This document shows, one piece after another, positions 1 to 8,087 of a stretch of DNA of 64,000 nucleotides. Source of the stretch: Fibrobacterota bacterium (GTDB lineage Bacteria; Fibrobacterota; Fibrobacteria; UBA11236); NCBI GenBank assembly GCA_947466585.1, contig CANIEU010000001.1, positions 236,414 through 300,413 of the forward strand. Reading direction: 5' to 3'. How positions within the stretch are numbered: the stretch's first letter is position 1; each line of letters starts with the position of its first letter. Position numbers and translations under genes: made by a program. The notes beneath the pieces are model-generated. The model searched no databases. It had not been told where the DNA came from and worked only from the letters and a program-made list of their open reading frames with translations.

Positions 1-120
1 GGCGAATCCGGCATATCCAAGCCCGTGTTGTGAAGCCAAACACCCGTAAAAAATTGATTTTTCGGATAAAAATAAGAATTTTCCCATAAGTGAACAAATA
101 TAGACTGCTTTAATGAGTAG

Positions 121-230
121 TTAGTAGGTGGACGGTAGTAGGTAGGGAATACACGGACGACCCAAACCTCTCTACCCGCACTCTGAAAAGCATTTTTTGA
201 CTCTTTTCTACCGTCTACCTACTACCGTCT
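121..230. repeat. Inverted repeat with tandem-word arms (locus A)
   Basis: GACGGTAGTAGGTAG at 131-145 is exactly complementary to CTACCTACTACCGTC at 215-229. Both arms extend into further copies of GTAGGTAGACGG-like words, so the arms are tandem repeats as well as an inverted pair. The loop of about 70 nt ends in a T-rich tract (ATTTTTTGACTCTTTT) just before the right arm. The right arm overlaps the mazG promoter. It belongs to the same architectural family as the repeats at 6969, 9160, 28426 and 45056. Confidence 0.8.
197..225 (+). promoter_or_regulatory. Putative sigma-70-type promoter of mazG
   Basis: TTGACT (197-202) lies 17 nt upstream of TACTAC (220-225), 12 nt before the mazG ATG at 238. 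No Shine-Dalgarno is visible in the short CGTCTGGCCCCC leader. The -10 is imperfect and lies inside the right arm of inverted repeat A, so repeat variation would alter promoter sequence directly. Confidence 0.45.
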
Positions 231-237
231 GGCCCCC

Positions 238-1044
238 ATGATCCCACAGCCTCCTTACTCCTTCGCCGACCTGCTCTCCATCATGGCCCGCCTGCGCGCA
301 CCCGACGGCTGCCCGTGGGACCGCGAGCAATCCCACGAATCGATTCTGGCCTGCCTCATCGAAGAGTCTTACGAGTTCGTCGATGCCGTGGAACGCAAGG
401 ATCTCCCCAACATGCGCGAGGAGCTGGGCGACGTGCTATTGCAGGTCGTTTTTCACGCGCAGATGGCGCAGGAAGCCGGCACCTTCGACATCAATGGCGT
501 GATCCACGACATCTCCGAAAAGCTGATCCGCCGCCACCCGCACGTGTTCGCCGCCACAGCAGGCGTGGATACCGCCCACAAGGTGGCCACGCAATGGGAT
601 GCGATCAAAAAGATCGAGAAGCAAGGAAAACCCGATCCGGTCGAAAGCTTGCTGGGTGATTTACCGCGCAGCCTGCCGCCGCTTCACAAGGCCATGAAGA
701 TTTCGAAGCGCGCGGTGAAAGCCGGTTTCGAATGGCCCGACTGGCGGGGCGTGGCGGCGAAGGTGCGCGAGGAGCTGGAAGAATTCGAAGCCGAGGCCAA
801 GGCTGACACCGTAGACCGCGAAGCGCTCGAGCTGGAACTCGGTGATCTCCTCTTCTCCGTCGTGAATTTGGGCCGCTATCTCAAGCTCGATCCGGAACGC
901 GCACTGGCGCGCACCAACGCCAAGTTCGTGAAGCGGTTCGAGGCGATGGAAGCGTTGGCGAAAGCGGAGGGCATTCCCTTCGAAGGCCAACCGCTCGAGA
1001 CGTTGGACGCGCTTTGGGAAAAAGCCAAACGCGCCGAGAAATAA
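238..1044 (+). CDS. mazG: Nucleoside triphosphate pyrophosphohydrolase MazG
   Basis: MazG hydrolyses (d)NTPs to NMP and pyrophosphate, a house-cleaning role that also affects ppGpp-linked stress responses. The 268-residue length matches the two-domain bacterial form. Visible motifs are GCPWD near residues 24-28, the metal-binding EESYE at 42-46 with EELGD near 61-65, then RRHPHVF. A second copy, EELEEFEAE and ELELGDLL, lies in the C-terminal half. The ATG at 238 has no Shine-Dalgarno and sits a few bases behind a promoter. A hairpin (AGTAAGC-TGTCC-GCTTACT, about 1053-1071) follows the stop. It is a stand-alone gene facing the small membrane protein gene at 1066-1278. Confidence 0.93.
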   Translation: MIPQPPYSFADLLSIMARLRAPDGCPWDREQSHESILACLIEESYEFVDAVERKDLPNMREELGDVLLQVVFHAQMAQEAGTFDINGVIHDISEKLIRRHPHVFAATAGVDTAHKVATQWDAIKKIEKQGKPDPVESLLGDLPRSLPPLHKAMKISKRAVKAGFEWPDWRGVAAKVREELEEFEAEAKADTVDREALELELGDLLFSVVNLGRYLKLDPERALARTNAKFVKRFEAMEALAKAEGIPFEGQPLETLDALWEKAKRAEK

Positions 1045-1065
1045 CCGAAGCAGTAAGCTGTCCGC

Positions 1066-1278
1066 TTACTTCAGCAGCAGATTATTCACGATCATGCCCG
1101 CGAAAAAGGCGAGCAGGTAGCCGAACCAGAGCAGGCTGAGGCCGTTGTTCAAAATCAGTTCGGAGGTTTTCACCGTGCCTTTGCGGGCGCGGATGTCGAG
1201 CCAGGTCTTTTTGAGATGGCGACCGGTGAACCAGATTCCCGCTCCGCCGATGGCGATCAACAAAAAAGCCTGAATCAT
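1066..1278 (-). CDS. Small two-helix membrane protein
   Basis: I do not recognise a named family. The 70-residue product has two hydrophobic segments (about residues 3-20 and 48-66) separated by a basic stretch (GRHLKKTWLDIRARKG), so it is probably an inner-membrane hairpin. The start at 1278 was preferred over the longer track ORF because AAGGAA lies about 8 nt upstream and the extra N-terminal residues look random. Its stop codon lies inside a hairpin shared with the 3' end of mazG, so the two convergent genes probably share a terminator. It points away from the rimP operon promoter. Confidence 0.65.
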   Translation of the reverse strand: MIQAFLLIAIGGAGIWFTGRHLKKTWLDIRARKGTVKTSELILNNGLSLLWFGYLLAFFAGMIVNNLLLK

Positions 1279-1323
1279 CACGTATTTCCTTGATATTTCA
1301 AAAATTAGAGAGGGCCGGAACCC

Positions 1324-1352
1324 TTGCCACCCGGGGTCAAAACTACTATATA
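1324..1352 (+). promoter_or_regulatory. Putative strong sigma-70-type promoter for the rimP operon leader
   Basis: TTGCCA (1324-1329) and TATATA (1347-1352) are separated by exactly 17 nt, close to the bacterial consensus. The predicted transcript starts near 1359, about 300 nt before rimP, which gives the operon a long leader. Confidence 0.65.
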
Positions 1353-1426
1353 TGTGTCCGTGGTTTTGCATGCCGAGTGCGCGCAAAGCGGGTGAGTCCA
1401 ACGAAAAAATGGATTCACTTGGAAGG

Positions 1427-1456
1427 CCCCTTCGGCATCCCCGAGAGGGGTTTTTT
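1427..1456 (+). terminator. Terminator-like hairpin in the rimP leader (possible attenuator)
   Basis: CCCC-TTCGG pairs with CCGAG-A-GGGG across a CATCC loop, with one bulged A and one wobble, and is followed by TTTTTT. It sits about 75-95 nt downstream of the predicted start, with the 9-bp hairpin GTGAGTCCA/TGGATTCAC (1392-1418) just before it. No gene on the plus strand ends here, which argues for attenuation or for the end of a small RNA. Confidence 0.55.
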
Positions 1457-1509
1457 GTTGTTTGGGCCGCCCGAAACGTGTCCTTCTACTCGAACCGGCT
1501 GCGACCTGC

Positions 1510-1576
1510 GGCCAAGTTCGTCGCGCTGCATCGGCGATATTAAGTCATATCGCCTGCTTCGCGCTCCTGCTTGGCC
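1510..1576 (+). ncRNA. Long hairpin upstream of rimP (candidate cis-regulatory RNA)
   Basis: GGCCAAG (1510-1516) pairs with CTTGGCC (1570-1576). An inner arm GGCGATAT (1533-1540) pairs perfectly with ATATCGCC (1547-1554) around a six-base loop. The two stems share one axis with internal loops between. No known riboswitch core was recognised. Confidence 0.45.
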
Positions 1577-1660
1577 TTGATCTCGCTCGGTTCTCACAAC
1601 GAAGTCCACCTTTCGGGCGACCCCACGATGCTCCGCTGAGGCTTCGTTTAAGGAATCATT

Positions 1661-2119
1661 ATGGACGTTCTCGAACAAATCACCAATCTGGCGCGCGGCG
1701 TCTGCGCCACGCACGGGCTCGACCTCGTCGACGCGGAACTGTTCCGCGCCGGTCGCCGCCGCGTGGTGCGCGTCTATGTCGGCAAGGCCGGCGGCGTGAG
1801 CGTCGATGACTGCGCCAAGGTCAGCCGCGAAGTCTCCGCCGTTCTCGACGCCGAAAACTGGCTGGGCGAAGACAACTACGTGATGGAGGTTTCCTCCCCC
1901 GGTCTCGACCGTCCCTTCAAGACGCTGCCCGACTGGCTGCGCAATCTCGGCCGCGACGTGCGCGTGACCACGCGCGAAAAGATCAACAACAAAATCCAGC
2001 ATCAGGGCAAACTCCTCGCCGCCAGCGAGGCCGAGGTAACCCTCGAAACGCCCGCCGGAGCCGTGAATATTCCCATGAGCCTGGTGGCCATGGCCAAAAT
2101 CGAAATCAAACTGTCCTGA
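1661..2119 (+). CDS. rimP: Ribosome maturation factor RimP
   Basis: RimP helps 30S subunit maturation, acting on the central pseudoknot and the ribosomal protein S12 region. The 152-residue length is normal. The N-terminal half carries the GLDLVDAELFRAG-type strand and VDDCAKVSREVSAVLD. The conserved SSPGLDRP motif follows near residue 75-80, and the C-terminal part forms the small SH3-like domain. AAGGA lies 7 nt before the ATG. It is the first gene of the rimP-nusA-infB-rbfA-truB-ribF-rpsO block, an order conserved in many bacteria, and starts behind a long structured leader. Confidence 0.94.
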   Translation: MDVLEQITNLARGVCATHGLDLVDAELFRAGRRRVVRVYVGKAGGVSVDDCAKVSREVSAVLDAENWLGEDNYVMEVSSPGLDRPFKTLPDWLRNLGRDVRVTTREKINNKIQHQGKLLAASEAEVTLETPAGAVNIPMSLVAMAKIEIKLS

Positions 2120-2145
2120 TCTAGACCCTGTACAAGGAACACGTC

Positions 2146-3435
2146 ATGGAAAACAACATCCTCGAAAACCTCAACCTCATCGCCAAGACGAAGAACCTCG
2201 ACAGCGGCGTCGTGCTCGACACGCTGAAACAGGCGCTCGTCAATGCGGCACGCAAGTACCTCGAGCTGCAGAAGAACATCGAGGCCGATGTCGACGCCGA
2301 GTCCGGCGAGATCGGCGTGTTCCTGCGCGTCACCGTGGTGGAAGATTATCCGGATGTTGATCCCGAAATGACCGCCGAAGAAGTGGCCGCCATCGACGAA
2401 GGCTACATGCTCCTCGGCGAAGCCAGCGAGTATAACGAGGAAGCCGTCGCAGGCGACTATCTCGAAATGGAAATCCCGATCGAGAACTTCGGCCGCGCCG
2501 CCATTCAGGCCGCGAAGCAAATGCTGCTCCAGAAGGTGCGCGACGCTGAGCGCGAAAAGATCTTCGAAGACTTCCAGGACAAGGTCGGCACGCTTGTCTC
2601 GGGTCAGGTGCAACAGGTCGATCGCGGCAACATCCTCATCAGCCTAGGCAAGACAGAGGCCATTCTTCCCTTGCGCGAACAGATCCGCAAAGAGCGCTAC
2701 CGCCAGGGCGACACCCTGCGCGCCTACATCTCTGAAGTCGGCGTCAACACCAAGGGCCCTCAGGTCACCTTGTCGCGCACGCATCCCATGTTCCTCGCCC
2801 GTTTGTTCGAGCTCGAAGTTCCCGAAATCGGCGACGGCGTGGTGACCATCCGCGGCGTGGCGCGCGATCCCGGCTTCCGTGCCAAGATCGCCGTTTCGAC
2901 CAAGGACGACCGCATCGATCCCGTGGGCGCCTGCGTAGGCATGAAGGGCAACCGCGTGCAGGCGATCGTGCGCGAGCTCAGCAACGAGCGCATCGACATC
3001 ATCCACTGGAGCGAAGACTCCAACATCTACATCCGCCGTTCGCTGTCGCCGGCCAACATCAAGCAGATCACCGACATCGGCGACGGCCGCGTGGTGGTGA
3101 TCGTCGGCGACGAAGATCTTTCACAGGCCATCGGTCGCGGCGGTCAGAACGTGCGCCTCGCCAGCAAAATGGTGGGCCGCGAACTCGACATCTACGGTGA
3201 AACCGAATTCGCCGCATTGCCCGACGATGTGCGCGAGCGTCTCTTCAAGCCGCGCGAAGGCACTGTCCTGGATGACGCCGCCGCAGGCGCGGCTGCGGCC
3301 AGCAAGTTCTCGGAACTGGAGTCGCTCTTCGCCAAAAAAGCGGAAGGTGAAAACGTTGGTGAAGCCGAAGGCGAAAGCCCCGAAGCTCCCGTCGCGGAAA
3401 GCGCCGCAAGCGTTCAAACCGCCGACGACGAATAA
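2146..3435 (+). CDS. nusA: Transcription termination/antitermination factor NusA
   Basis: NusA binds RNA polymerase and nascent RNA and modulates pausing, termination and antitermination. The 429 residues hold the N-terminal polymerase-binding domain (about 1-130), an S1 domain (GTLVSGQVQQVDRGNILI, near 145-160) and two KH domains (GACVGMKGNRVQAIV and DLSQAIGRGGQNVRLAS). The protein ends in an acidic Ala/Glu-rich tail. The extra C-terminal helix-hairpin-helix repeats of E. coli NusA are absent, as in many phyla. AAGGA lies about 8 nt before the ATG. The gene starts 26 bases after rimP, consistent with one transcript. Confidence 0.95.
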   Translation: MENNILENLNLIAKTKNLDSGVVLDTLKQALVNAARKYLELQKNIEADVDAESGEIGVFLRVTVVEDYPDVDPEMTAEEVAAIDEGYMLLGEASEYNEEAVAGDYLEMEIPIENFGRAAIQAAKQMLLQKVRDAEREKIFEDFQDKVGTLVSGQVQQVDRGNILISLGKTEAILPLREQIRKERYRQGDTLRAYISEVGVNTKGPQVTLSRTHPMFLARLFELEVPEIGDGVVTIRGVARDPGFRAKIAVSTKDDRIDPVGACVGMKGNRVQAIVRELSNERIDIIHWSEDSNIYIRRSLSPANIKQITDIGDGRVVVIVGDEDLSQAIGRGGQNVRLASKMVGRELDIYGETEFAALPDDVRERLFKPREGTVLDDAAAGAAAASKFSELESLFAKKAEGENVGEAEGESPEAPVAESAASVQTADDE

Positions 3436-3513
3436 ATGCGGGCTCCGGGCATGTGCGCGCTTCAATGACGTCGCATCAGCCCGGAAATCCCCGTTTGCGC
3501 TCTTTAACAAGGC

Positions 3514-3549
3514 AAGGAAAGCCCAAATACTACATTGGGCGAGAATATG
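3514..3549 (+). promoter_or_regulatory. infB ribosome-binding site with a hairpin between Shine-Dalgarno and start
   Basis: AAGGAA lies at 3515-3520, 27 nt before the ATG at 3547, which is too far for normal initiation. GCCCAA (3521-3526) pairs perfectly with TTGGGC (3535-3540) across an eight-base loop. Folding this stem brings the Shine-Dalgarno close to the ATG. A hairpin-bridged spacer of this kind is known from phage T4 gene 38. Confidence 0.45.
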
Positions 3550-6500
3550 ACGGATACTCCGAAAAAACGCGTTTCTACGCTGGCCAAAGATCATGATCTG
3601 ACCAGCGAAGTCCTTTTGCGCCTCCTCCATGAGGCCGGCGTCGATGCCAAGACGCCCTCAAGCACCCTCGAGCCCGAGGCCTTCCAAAAGGTCAAGCCTC
3701 TGCTAATGGCCGAAAAACAGCGCAAAGAGCGCGAAGAGCTGGTCAAGGCCGGCAAAAAGATCCCGATGAAGGCGGTCATCCGCAAGGCGCCGATCCCACC
3801 GGCTCCCGTCGCCGTGATCAAAAAAGCGACGCTGATCAAGCCCGAGTCACCCGCCGCCGCGCCTGTCCAGCCTGTGGCGCCGACTTCACCGACCGTGGGT
3901 CCCCGTGTCGTGGTGGCACCTTCCGCACCGGTGGCTGCACCCGCGCCCACTGCGGCGCCCGCACCTGTCGTGGAAGCCCCCGCCGCACGCGCAGAAACGG
4001 CAGCTCCGTCAGCAGCGCCGGTTGTTGAATCCGCTCCGGCCCCGCGCGCTGAAGCTCCCGTGGCGCCTGCCGCCAAGGCAGCTCCGGCATCAGCCCCTGT
4101 AACCAAGACCGCACCCACGCCCCCTCAGGGCAACGAGCCTCCGCAGGCACCCGTCGCACAAGAGCCGACCAAACCGGGTCCGACCAAACCGGCCGAACCC
4201 GTTTCGACCCTCAAGGTTTCCATCGAAAAGCCCGATTCGGCCATGCTGGCTCGTATCGCGAAGTCGCGTGCCGAAAGCGCCGCCCGCATGCGCGGAAACG
4301 GCGATCGCGGCGGTCAAGGCTACTCCGGCCATCTCTCGCGCGGCCCCGGCGGCCCCAGCCGCGAAGGCGGCCTCGGCCGCACCGGCGGACACCTCGGCCC
4401 CAGTCGTGGACCCGGGGGTCCCGGAGGCCCGGGTGGTCCTAATCGCGGTCCTGCAGGTGCTCCGCGCACCGGCGGCTTCGACGGCCCCAAAGACATTTAC
4501 GCATTGCGTGCTCAGTCCGCCGGTGTAACCGGTGGCGGAGCGCCCGGACGCGGCCCAGGTGATCGCGATCGTCGTGACGGCCCCGGCACGGGTGGAGCAC
4601 CGGGCGGAGCACCGGGCGGACCAGGTCGTTCCGGACCAGGCGGTCCTCCGGCTCGCGGTGGACGCGGCAAGCGCAAGACGCGCGAGCAGATCGAACAGGA
4701 ATTGCTGAGCGCACGCAACAACGTGAGCAAGGTCATGGCCAGCCTTTCGCGCACGCCCGGCAAGGCGCGCCTGAAGGATCGCAAAGACGAAGAGGGCGCC
4801 GAGGGCGATCAAGCCAAGCGCGTGCTCAATGTTTCCGAATTCGTGACGATGGGTGAACTCGCCGGTCTCATGAACGTGCTGCCAGCACAGGTCATCGCCA
4901 AGTGCATGGAGCTGGGCATGATGGTGACCATCAACCAGCGCCTCGACCACGAAATCATCGCGCTCGTCGCCGATGAATTCGGTTACTCCGCCCAGCTCAT
5001 GGACGAATACACCCAGGAAGCTGCGGCTGAAGAAGGTGAAGAAGACGCTGCGGGCGAACTCGTGACGCGCGCCCCCATCATCACCGTCATGGGTCACGTC
5101 GATCACGGTAAGACCTCGATCCTCGATCACATCCGCAAGACCAACGTCATCGCGGGCGAATCGGGCGGCATCACGCAACACATCGGCGCCTACATGGTCG
5201 ATACGGCCCACGGCCCGATTTGCTTCCTCGACACCCCGGGTCACGAGGCCTTCTCGGCCATGCGCGCCCGCGGCGCCAACGTCACCGACGTGGTGCTTCT
5301 GGTGGTGGCGGCCGACAGCATGGTCATGCCGCAGACCAAGGAAGCCATCCAGCTCGCCAAGAACGCCAACGTTCAAATCGTGGTGGCCATCAACAAAATT
5401 GATCTTCCCACTGCGAACCCGGACAAGATCCGCACGCAGTTGGCGGAAAACGGCGTCGAAGTCGAACAATGGGGCGGTAAAATCCCCTGCGTCGAAGTGT
5501 CGGCCCGTTCCGGTCTTAACATGGACAAGCTGCTCGAGACGCTCGCACTCGAGTCCGAAATCCTTGAACTCAAGGCGAACCCCGAGCGCAACGCCATGGG
5601 CGCTGTGATCGAATCGCGTCTCGACAAGGGCAAGGGCGCCGTGGCCACCATGCTGGTGCAGAACGGCACCCTGCGCGTGGGCGACGCCATCGTGACCGGT
5701 ACCTTCGCCGGCCGCGTCCGTTCGCTGCTCGACGAACGCGGCAATCCGCGCAAGGAAGCCGGTCCCTCGACTCCGGTCCAGGTGCTCGGTCTCGAAGGCA
5801 CGCCGCAGGCGGGTGACTCGTTCATGGTGGTGGAAGACGAGCGCGAGGCGCGCGAAATAGCGAACCGTCGCCGCGTCGCGGCCAAGGATCGCGAACTGCG
5901 CCAGAAGCGTCACATCACGCTCGATCAGCTCTCCGACCGTATCAAGTCGGGCGAGTTCCACGAGCTCAAGCTCCTCATCAAGGGCGATACCGACGGTTCG
6001 GTGGAAGCCATCGCCGCCTCGCTCGAAAAACTTTCGACCAAGGAAGTGCGCGTCAAGGTCATCAGCAAGGGCGTCGGCGCCGTTCGCGAAGCCGATATCC
6101 AGATGGCCGCCGCATCCGATGCTCTGATCATCGCCTTCCACGTGCTGCCTTCCGAGTCGGTGCGCGATCTGGCGGAGCAGGAAGGCGTCACCATCAACAG
6201 CTATCGCATCATCTACGAGATCGTGGACGAAGTGAAGTCGGCGATGGAAGGCCTCCTCAAGCCCGAGTACCGCGAAGAAGTCGCGGGCGAAGCGCTCATC
6301 CTCAAGCTGTTCCACATCCCCAAGGTCGGTGTCATCGCCGGTTGCAAGGTTCAGAGCGGCAGCGTGGAACGCGAGCTCAAGGCACGCCTGTACCGCGGCG
6401 GCATCGAAGTCGGCGAAGCCAAGGTCGTCTCGCTCAAGCGCGAGAAGGACGACGCGAAAACGGTCAAGGCCGGTTTCGAGTGCGGCATCGGCCTCGAAGG

Positions 6501-6588
6501 CATCAAGAACATTCAGGAAGGCGACGTGCTGGCCTTCTTCCGCAAGGTCGAGGTCGCGCGCAAGCTCGGCGCGGCTTTGGCGGGATAA
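3547..6588 (+). CDS. infB: Translation initiation factor IF-2
   Basis: IF-2 is the GTPase that brings initiator tRNA to the 30S subunit and promotes subunit joining. The 1013-residue protein has an IF2_N helical module at the N-terminus, a long Pro/Ala-rich then Gly-rich disordered region (about 80-380), and a second IF2_N segment. The G domain follows with GHVDHGKTS near 516, DTPGH near 563 and NKID near 616, then domains II-IV. The ATG at 3547 was preferred to the TTG four codons upstream because MTDTPKKRV matches a typical IF-2 beginning. The Gly/Arg-rich stretch is low in complexity but in frame and free of stops. Confidence 0.96.
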   Translation: MTDTPKKRVSTLAKDHDLTSEVLLRLLHEAGVDAKTPSSTLEPEAFQKVKPLLMAEKQRKEREELVKAGKKIPMKAVIRKAPIPPAPVAVIKKATLIKPESPAAAPVQPVAPTSPTVGPRVVVAPSAPVAAPAPTAAPAPVVEAPAARAETAAPSAAPVVESAPAPRAEAPVAPAAKAAPASAPVTKTAPTPPQGNEPPQAPVAQEPTKPGPTKPAEPVSTLKVSIEKPDSAMLARIAKSRAESAARMRGNGDRGGQGYSGHLSRGPGGPSREGGLGRTGGHLGPSRGPGGPGGPGGPNRGPAGAPRTGGFDGPKDIYALRAQSAGVTGGGAPGRGPGDRDRRDGPGTGGAPGGAPGGPGRSGPGGPPARGGRGKRKTREQIEQELLSARNNVSKVMASLSRTPGKARLKDRKDEEGAEGDQAKRVLNVSEFVTMGELAGLMNVLPAQVIAKCMELGMMVTINQRLDHEIIALVADEFGYSAQLMDEYTQEAAAEEGEEDAAGELVTRAPIITVMGHVDHGKTSILDHIRKTNVIAGESGGITQHIGAYMVDTAHGPICFLDTPGHEAFSAMRARGANVTDVVLLVVAADSMVMPQTKEAIQLAKNANVQIVVAINKIDLPTANPDKIRTQLAENGVEVEQWGGKIPCVEVSARSGLNMDKLLETLALESEILELKANPERNAMGAVIESRLDKGKGAVATMLVQNGTLRVGDAIVTGTFAGRVRSLLDERGNPRKEAGPSTPVQVLGLEGTPQAGDSFMVVEDEREAREIANRRRVAAKDRELRQKRHITLDQLSDRIKSGEFHELKLLIKGDTDGSVEAIAASLEKLSTKEVRVKVISKGVGAVREADIQMAAASDALIIAFHVLPSESVRDLAEQEGVTINSYRIIYEIVDEVKSAMEGLLKPEYREEVAGEALILKLFHIPKVGVIAGCKVQSGSVERELKARLYRGGIEVGEAKVVSLKREKDDAKTVKAGFECGIGLEGIKNIQEGDVLAFFRKVEVARKLGAALAG

Positions 6589-6600
6589 GCGGGTTCACGC

Positions 6601-6981
6601 ATGACGCGCCGGACCGAGCGCGTTGGAAACGTCATCCAACGCGAACTCAGCCAATACATCCTCCGGGAGATCAACGATCCGCGGCTCGGCTTCCTCACGC
6701 TCTCGCGTGTGGAAACCACCCAGGATCTTGGTCTGGCCACGGTCTCCGTATCGGTGATGGGTGACGAAAAAGTGCGGCACGACACGCTCGAAGCGCTCAA
6801 CGAATTCGCGCCCCGGATGCGCACGCACCTCTCCAAATACCTGCAAACCCGCACAGTACCCAAGCTCAGCTTCACTCTCGATCGCAATCTCGATCACGGT
6901 TTCCGCATCGATTCGCTCTTGCGCGACATCGAACGCGGCGAAAACCCCGCGGCAAAAGACGACGAAGAAAATGAGCAATGA
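6601..6981 (+). CDS. rbfA: 30S ribosome-binding factor RbfA
   Basis: RbfA is a cold-shock-linked maturation factor that binds the 30S neck near the 5' end of 16S rRNA. The 126 residues match the family: RVGNVIQRELSQYIL at the start, then DPRLGFLTLSRVETTQDLGLATVSVSV and the KH-like core ending in VPKLSFTLDRNLDHGFRIDSLL. It starts 12 bases after infB with no obvious Shine-Dalgarno, so translation is probably coupled. The last codons and the stop lie inside the left arm of inverted repeat B, so the repeat has encroached on the 3' end of the gene. Confidence 0.93.
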   Translation: MTRRTERVGNVIQRELSQYILREINDPRLGFLTLSRVETTQDLGLATVSVSVMGDEKVRHDTLEALNEFAPRMRTHLSKYLQTRTVPKLSFTLDRNLDHGFRIDSLLRDIERGENPAAKDDEENEQ

Positions 6982-7100
6982 TGAATGAGAAATGAGAAAC
7001 GGGAATCAAAGCCTATAGGGTTGGTGACTTCCCGATTTGATTAAGGAATACGCTTTCTTTTTCTCTTCTTTTCTCATTTCTCATTCATCATTTCTCATTT
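6969..7100. repeat. 31-bp inverted repeat with tandem-word arms (locus B)
   Basis: The arm 6969-6999 is complementary to 7070-7100 with a single mismatch (6976/7093) over 31 positions. Both arms consist of AATGAGA-like words. The 70-nt loop contains AATCAAA/TTTGATT, which can pair internally, and ends in a T-rich tract. The element fills the whole rbfA-truB gap and overlaps the rbfA stop. The same word makes up the arms of the repeat at 28426. Confidence 0.88.
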
Positions 7101-7107
7101 GAACCCA

Positions 7108-8064
7108 ATGGCCAGCGAAGCGCATTCCTCCTCCGGCATCCTCCTTCTCGACAAACCCGTCGGTGAGTCGTCGTTTGCCGCGTTGTATCCGGTAAAGCGT
7201 GCGTTCGGAGGCAAGAAGGGCGCGAAGATCGGGCATGCGGGCACGCTCGACCCCGCCGCTTCGGGGCTGCTGGTGGTGGGCGTGGGCGCGGGCACGCGTC
7301 TGCTCGAATTTCTCGAAGCCATGCCCAAGAGCTACCGCTTCCGTTTGCATTTGGGAATCGAAACCGACACCTACGATCTCGAAGGCGAAGTGCGGGCGCG
7401 CAAAGACGCCTCGCACGTCACGCTCGCACAACTCGAGGCCGCATTGCGCACCTTCCTCGGCCCCATCGCGCAAATGCCGCCTGCCTACTCCGCAATCAAG
7501 ATCGCAGGCAAGCGCGCCTGCGACCGCGTGCGCGACGGCGAAACCGTGACGCTCGCCGCACGCAACATCCGCATCGACCGCATCGAGGTGCTCTCGTTCG
7601 ACACCCATGATAGGACCGCCCTAGTGGAAATGGATTGTTCGAAAGGCACCTATGTGCGCAGCCTCGCGCACGACGTGGGTCAAATTCTCGGCTGCGGTGG
7701 CGCCGCAGATCAAATCCGTCGCCTCGCCATCGGCCCCTTCCGCGTCGAAGACGCCATCGCGCCCGATAACGCAGGCCTGGATACCTTGCTCCCTCTCGAG
7801 GCCGCCATCGCCGATCTGCCCGTATTGCGGGTCTTGGATGCGGGGCTCGCGGGCCTGCGCAACGGCAATCCGCTGCCGGCGAACGTATTCAACGTCGAGA
7901 AAGCGCCGGTTGCACAGGTTGTCCCGGAGGAAACCGAACCGGAGTACGCGGTGTTTTCGGAGAACGGCATCTTGCTCTGCACCGCCACCCTGGATGCGAT
8001 CGGACGCCTTTGTCCGCGCAAGGTTTTTCCGGCTTCGCTGGATTCAGGCACCGCATCCCGCTGA
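7108..8064 (+). CDS. truB: tRNA pseudouridine-55 synthase TruB
   Basis: TruB makes pseudouridine 55 in the T loop of most tRNAs. The protein is 318 residues. The family signature GHAGTLDPAASGLLVV holds the catalytic Asp, and downstream motifs include YRFRLHLGIETDTYD, MPPAYSAIKIAGKRACDRVR and CSKGTYVRSLAHDVG. The track begins at a TTG inside inverted repeat B; the ATG at 7108 (MASEAHSSSG) is more likely. No clear Shine-Dalgarno precedes it because the repeat fills the upstream space. The gene continues the rimP operon order. Confidence 0.94.
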   Translation: MASEAHSSSGILLLDKPVGESSFAALYPVKRAFGGKKGAKIGHAGTLDPAASGLLVVGVGAGTRLLEFLEAMPKSYRFRLHLGIETDTYDLEGEVRARKDASHVTLAQLEAALRTFLGPIAQMPPAYSAIKIAGKRACDRVRDGETVTLAARNIRIDRIEVLSFDTHDRTALVEMDCSKGTYVRSLAHDVGQILGCGGAADQIRRLAIGPFRVEDAIAPDNAGLDTLLPLEAAIADLPVLRVLDAGLAGLRNGNPLPANVFNVEKAPVAQVVPEETEPEYAVFSENGILLCTATLDAIGRLCPRKVFPASLDSGTASR

Positions 8065-8087
8065 TTGCGACTTAAACTTTTCAGCGC

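Larger units (their letters stand above)
1..237. other. Intergenic region upstream of mazG
   Basis: No gene is visible in these bases. The first 110 bases are AT-rich with several A/T runs. The second half holds the inverted repeat and the mazG promoter listed separately. The DNA may also carry the 5' region of a gene outside the window, which cannot be judged here. Confidence 0.6.
1279..1660 (+). other. Structured leader region of the rimP-nusA-infB operon
   Basis: This 382-base gap has no convincing gene. It holds a promoter at 1324-1352, a hairpin at 1392-1418, a terminator-like hairpin with T6 at 1427-1456, and a long hairpin at 1510-1576 with a perfect inner stem. Together they suggest a long, structured and possibly attenuated 5' leader, or a short RNA ending near 1456 followed by a second leader element. 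A rimP leader family with attenuators is known in gammaproteobacteria; similarity here is architectural only. Confidence 0.6.

Noticed and set aside
1050-1075. A possible dispersed GTCCG hairpin family (also 24196 and 45083)
   Set aside because: The three hairpins share only a short CTGTCCG/CAGTCCG core with different stems, which is not enough to call a repeat family.
1330-1600. A tRNA gene in the rimP leader, as found upstream of nusA operons in some bacteria
   Set aside because: No T-loop GTTCGANNC or acceptor pairing could be built around the CTCGAACC stretch.
4090-6315. 741-residue minus-strand ORF within infB
   Set aside because: It is the reverse-strand shadow of the GC-rich IF-2 gene, with His/Asp/Val-rich composition and no recognisable domain.
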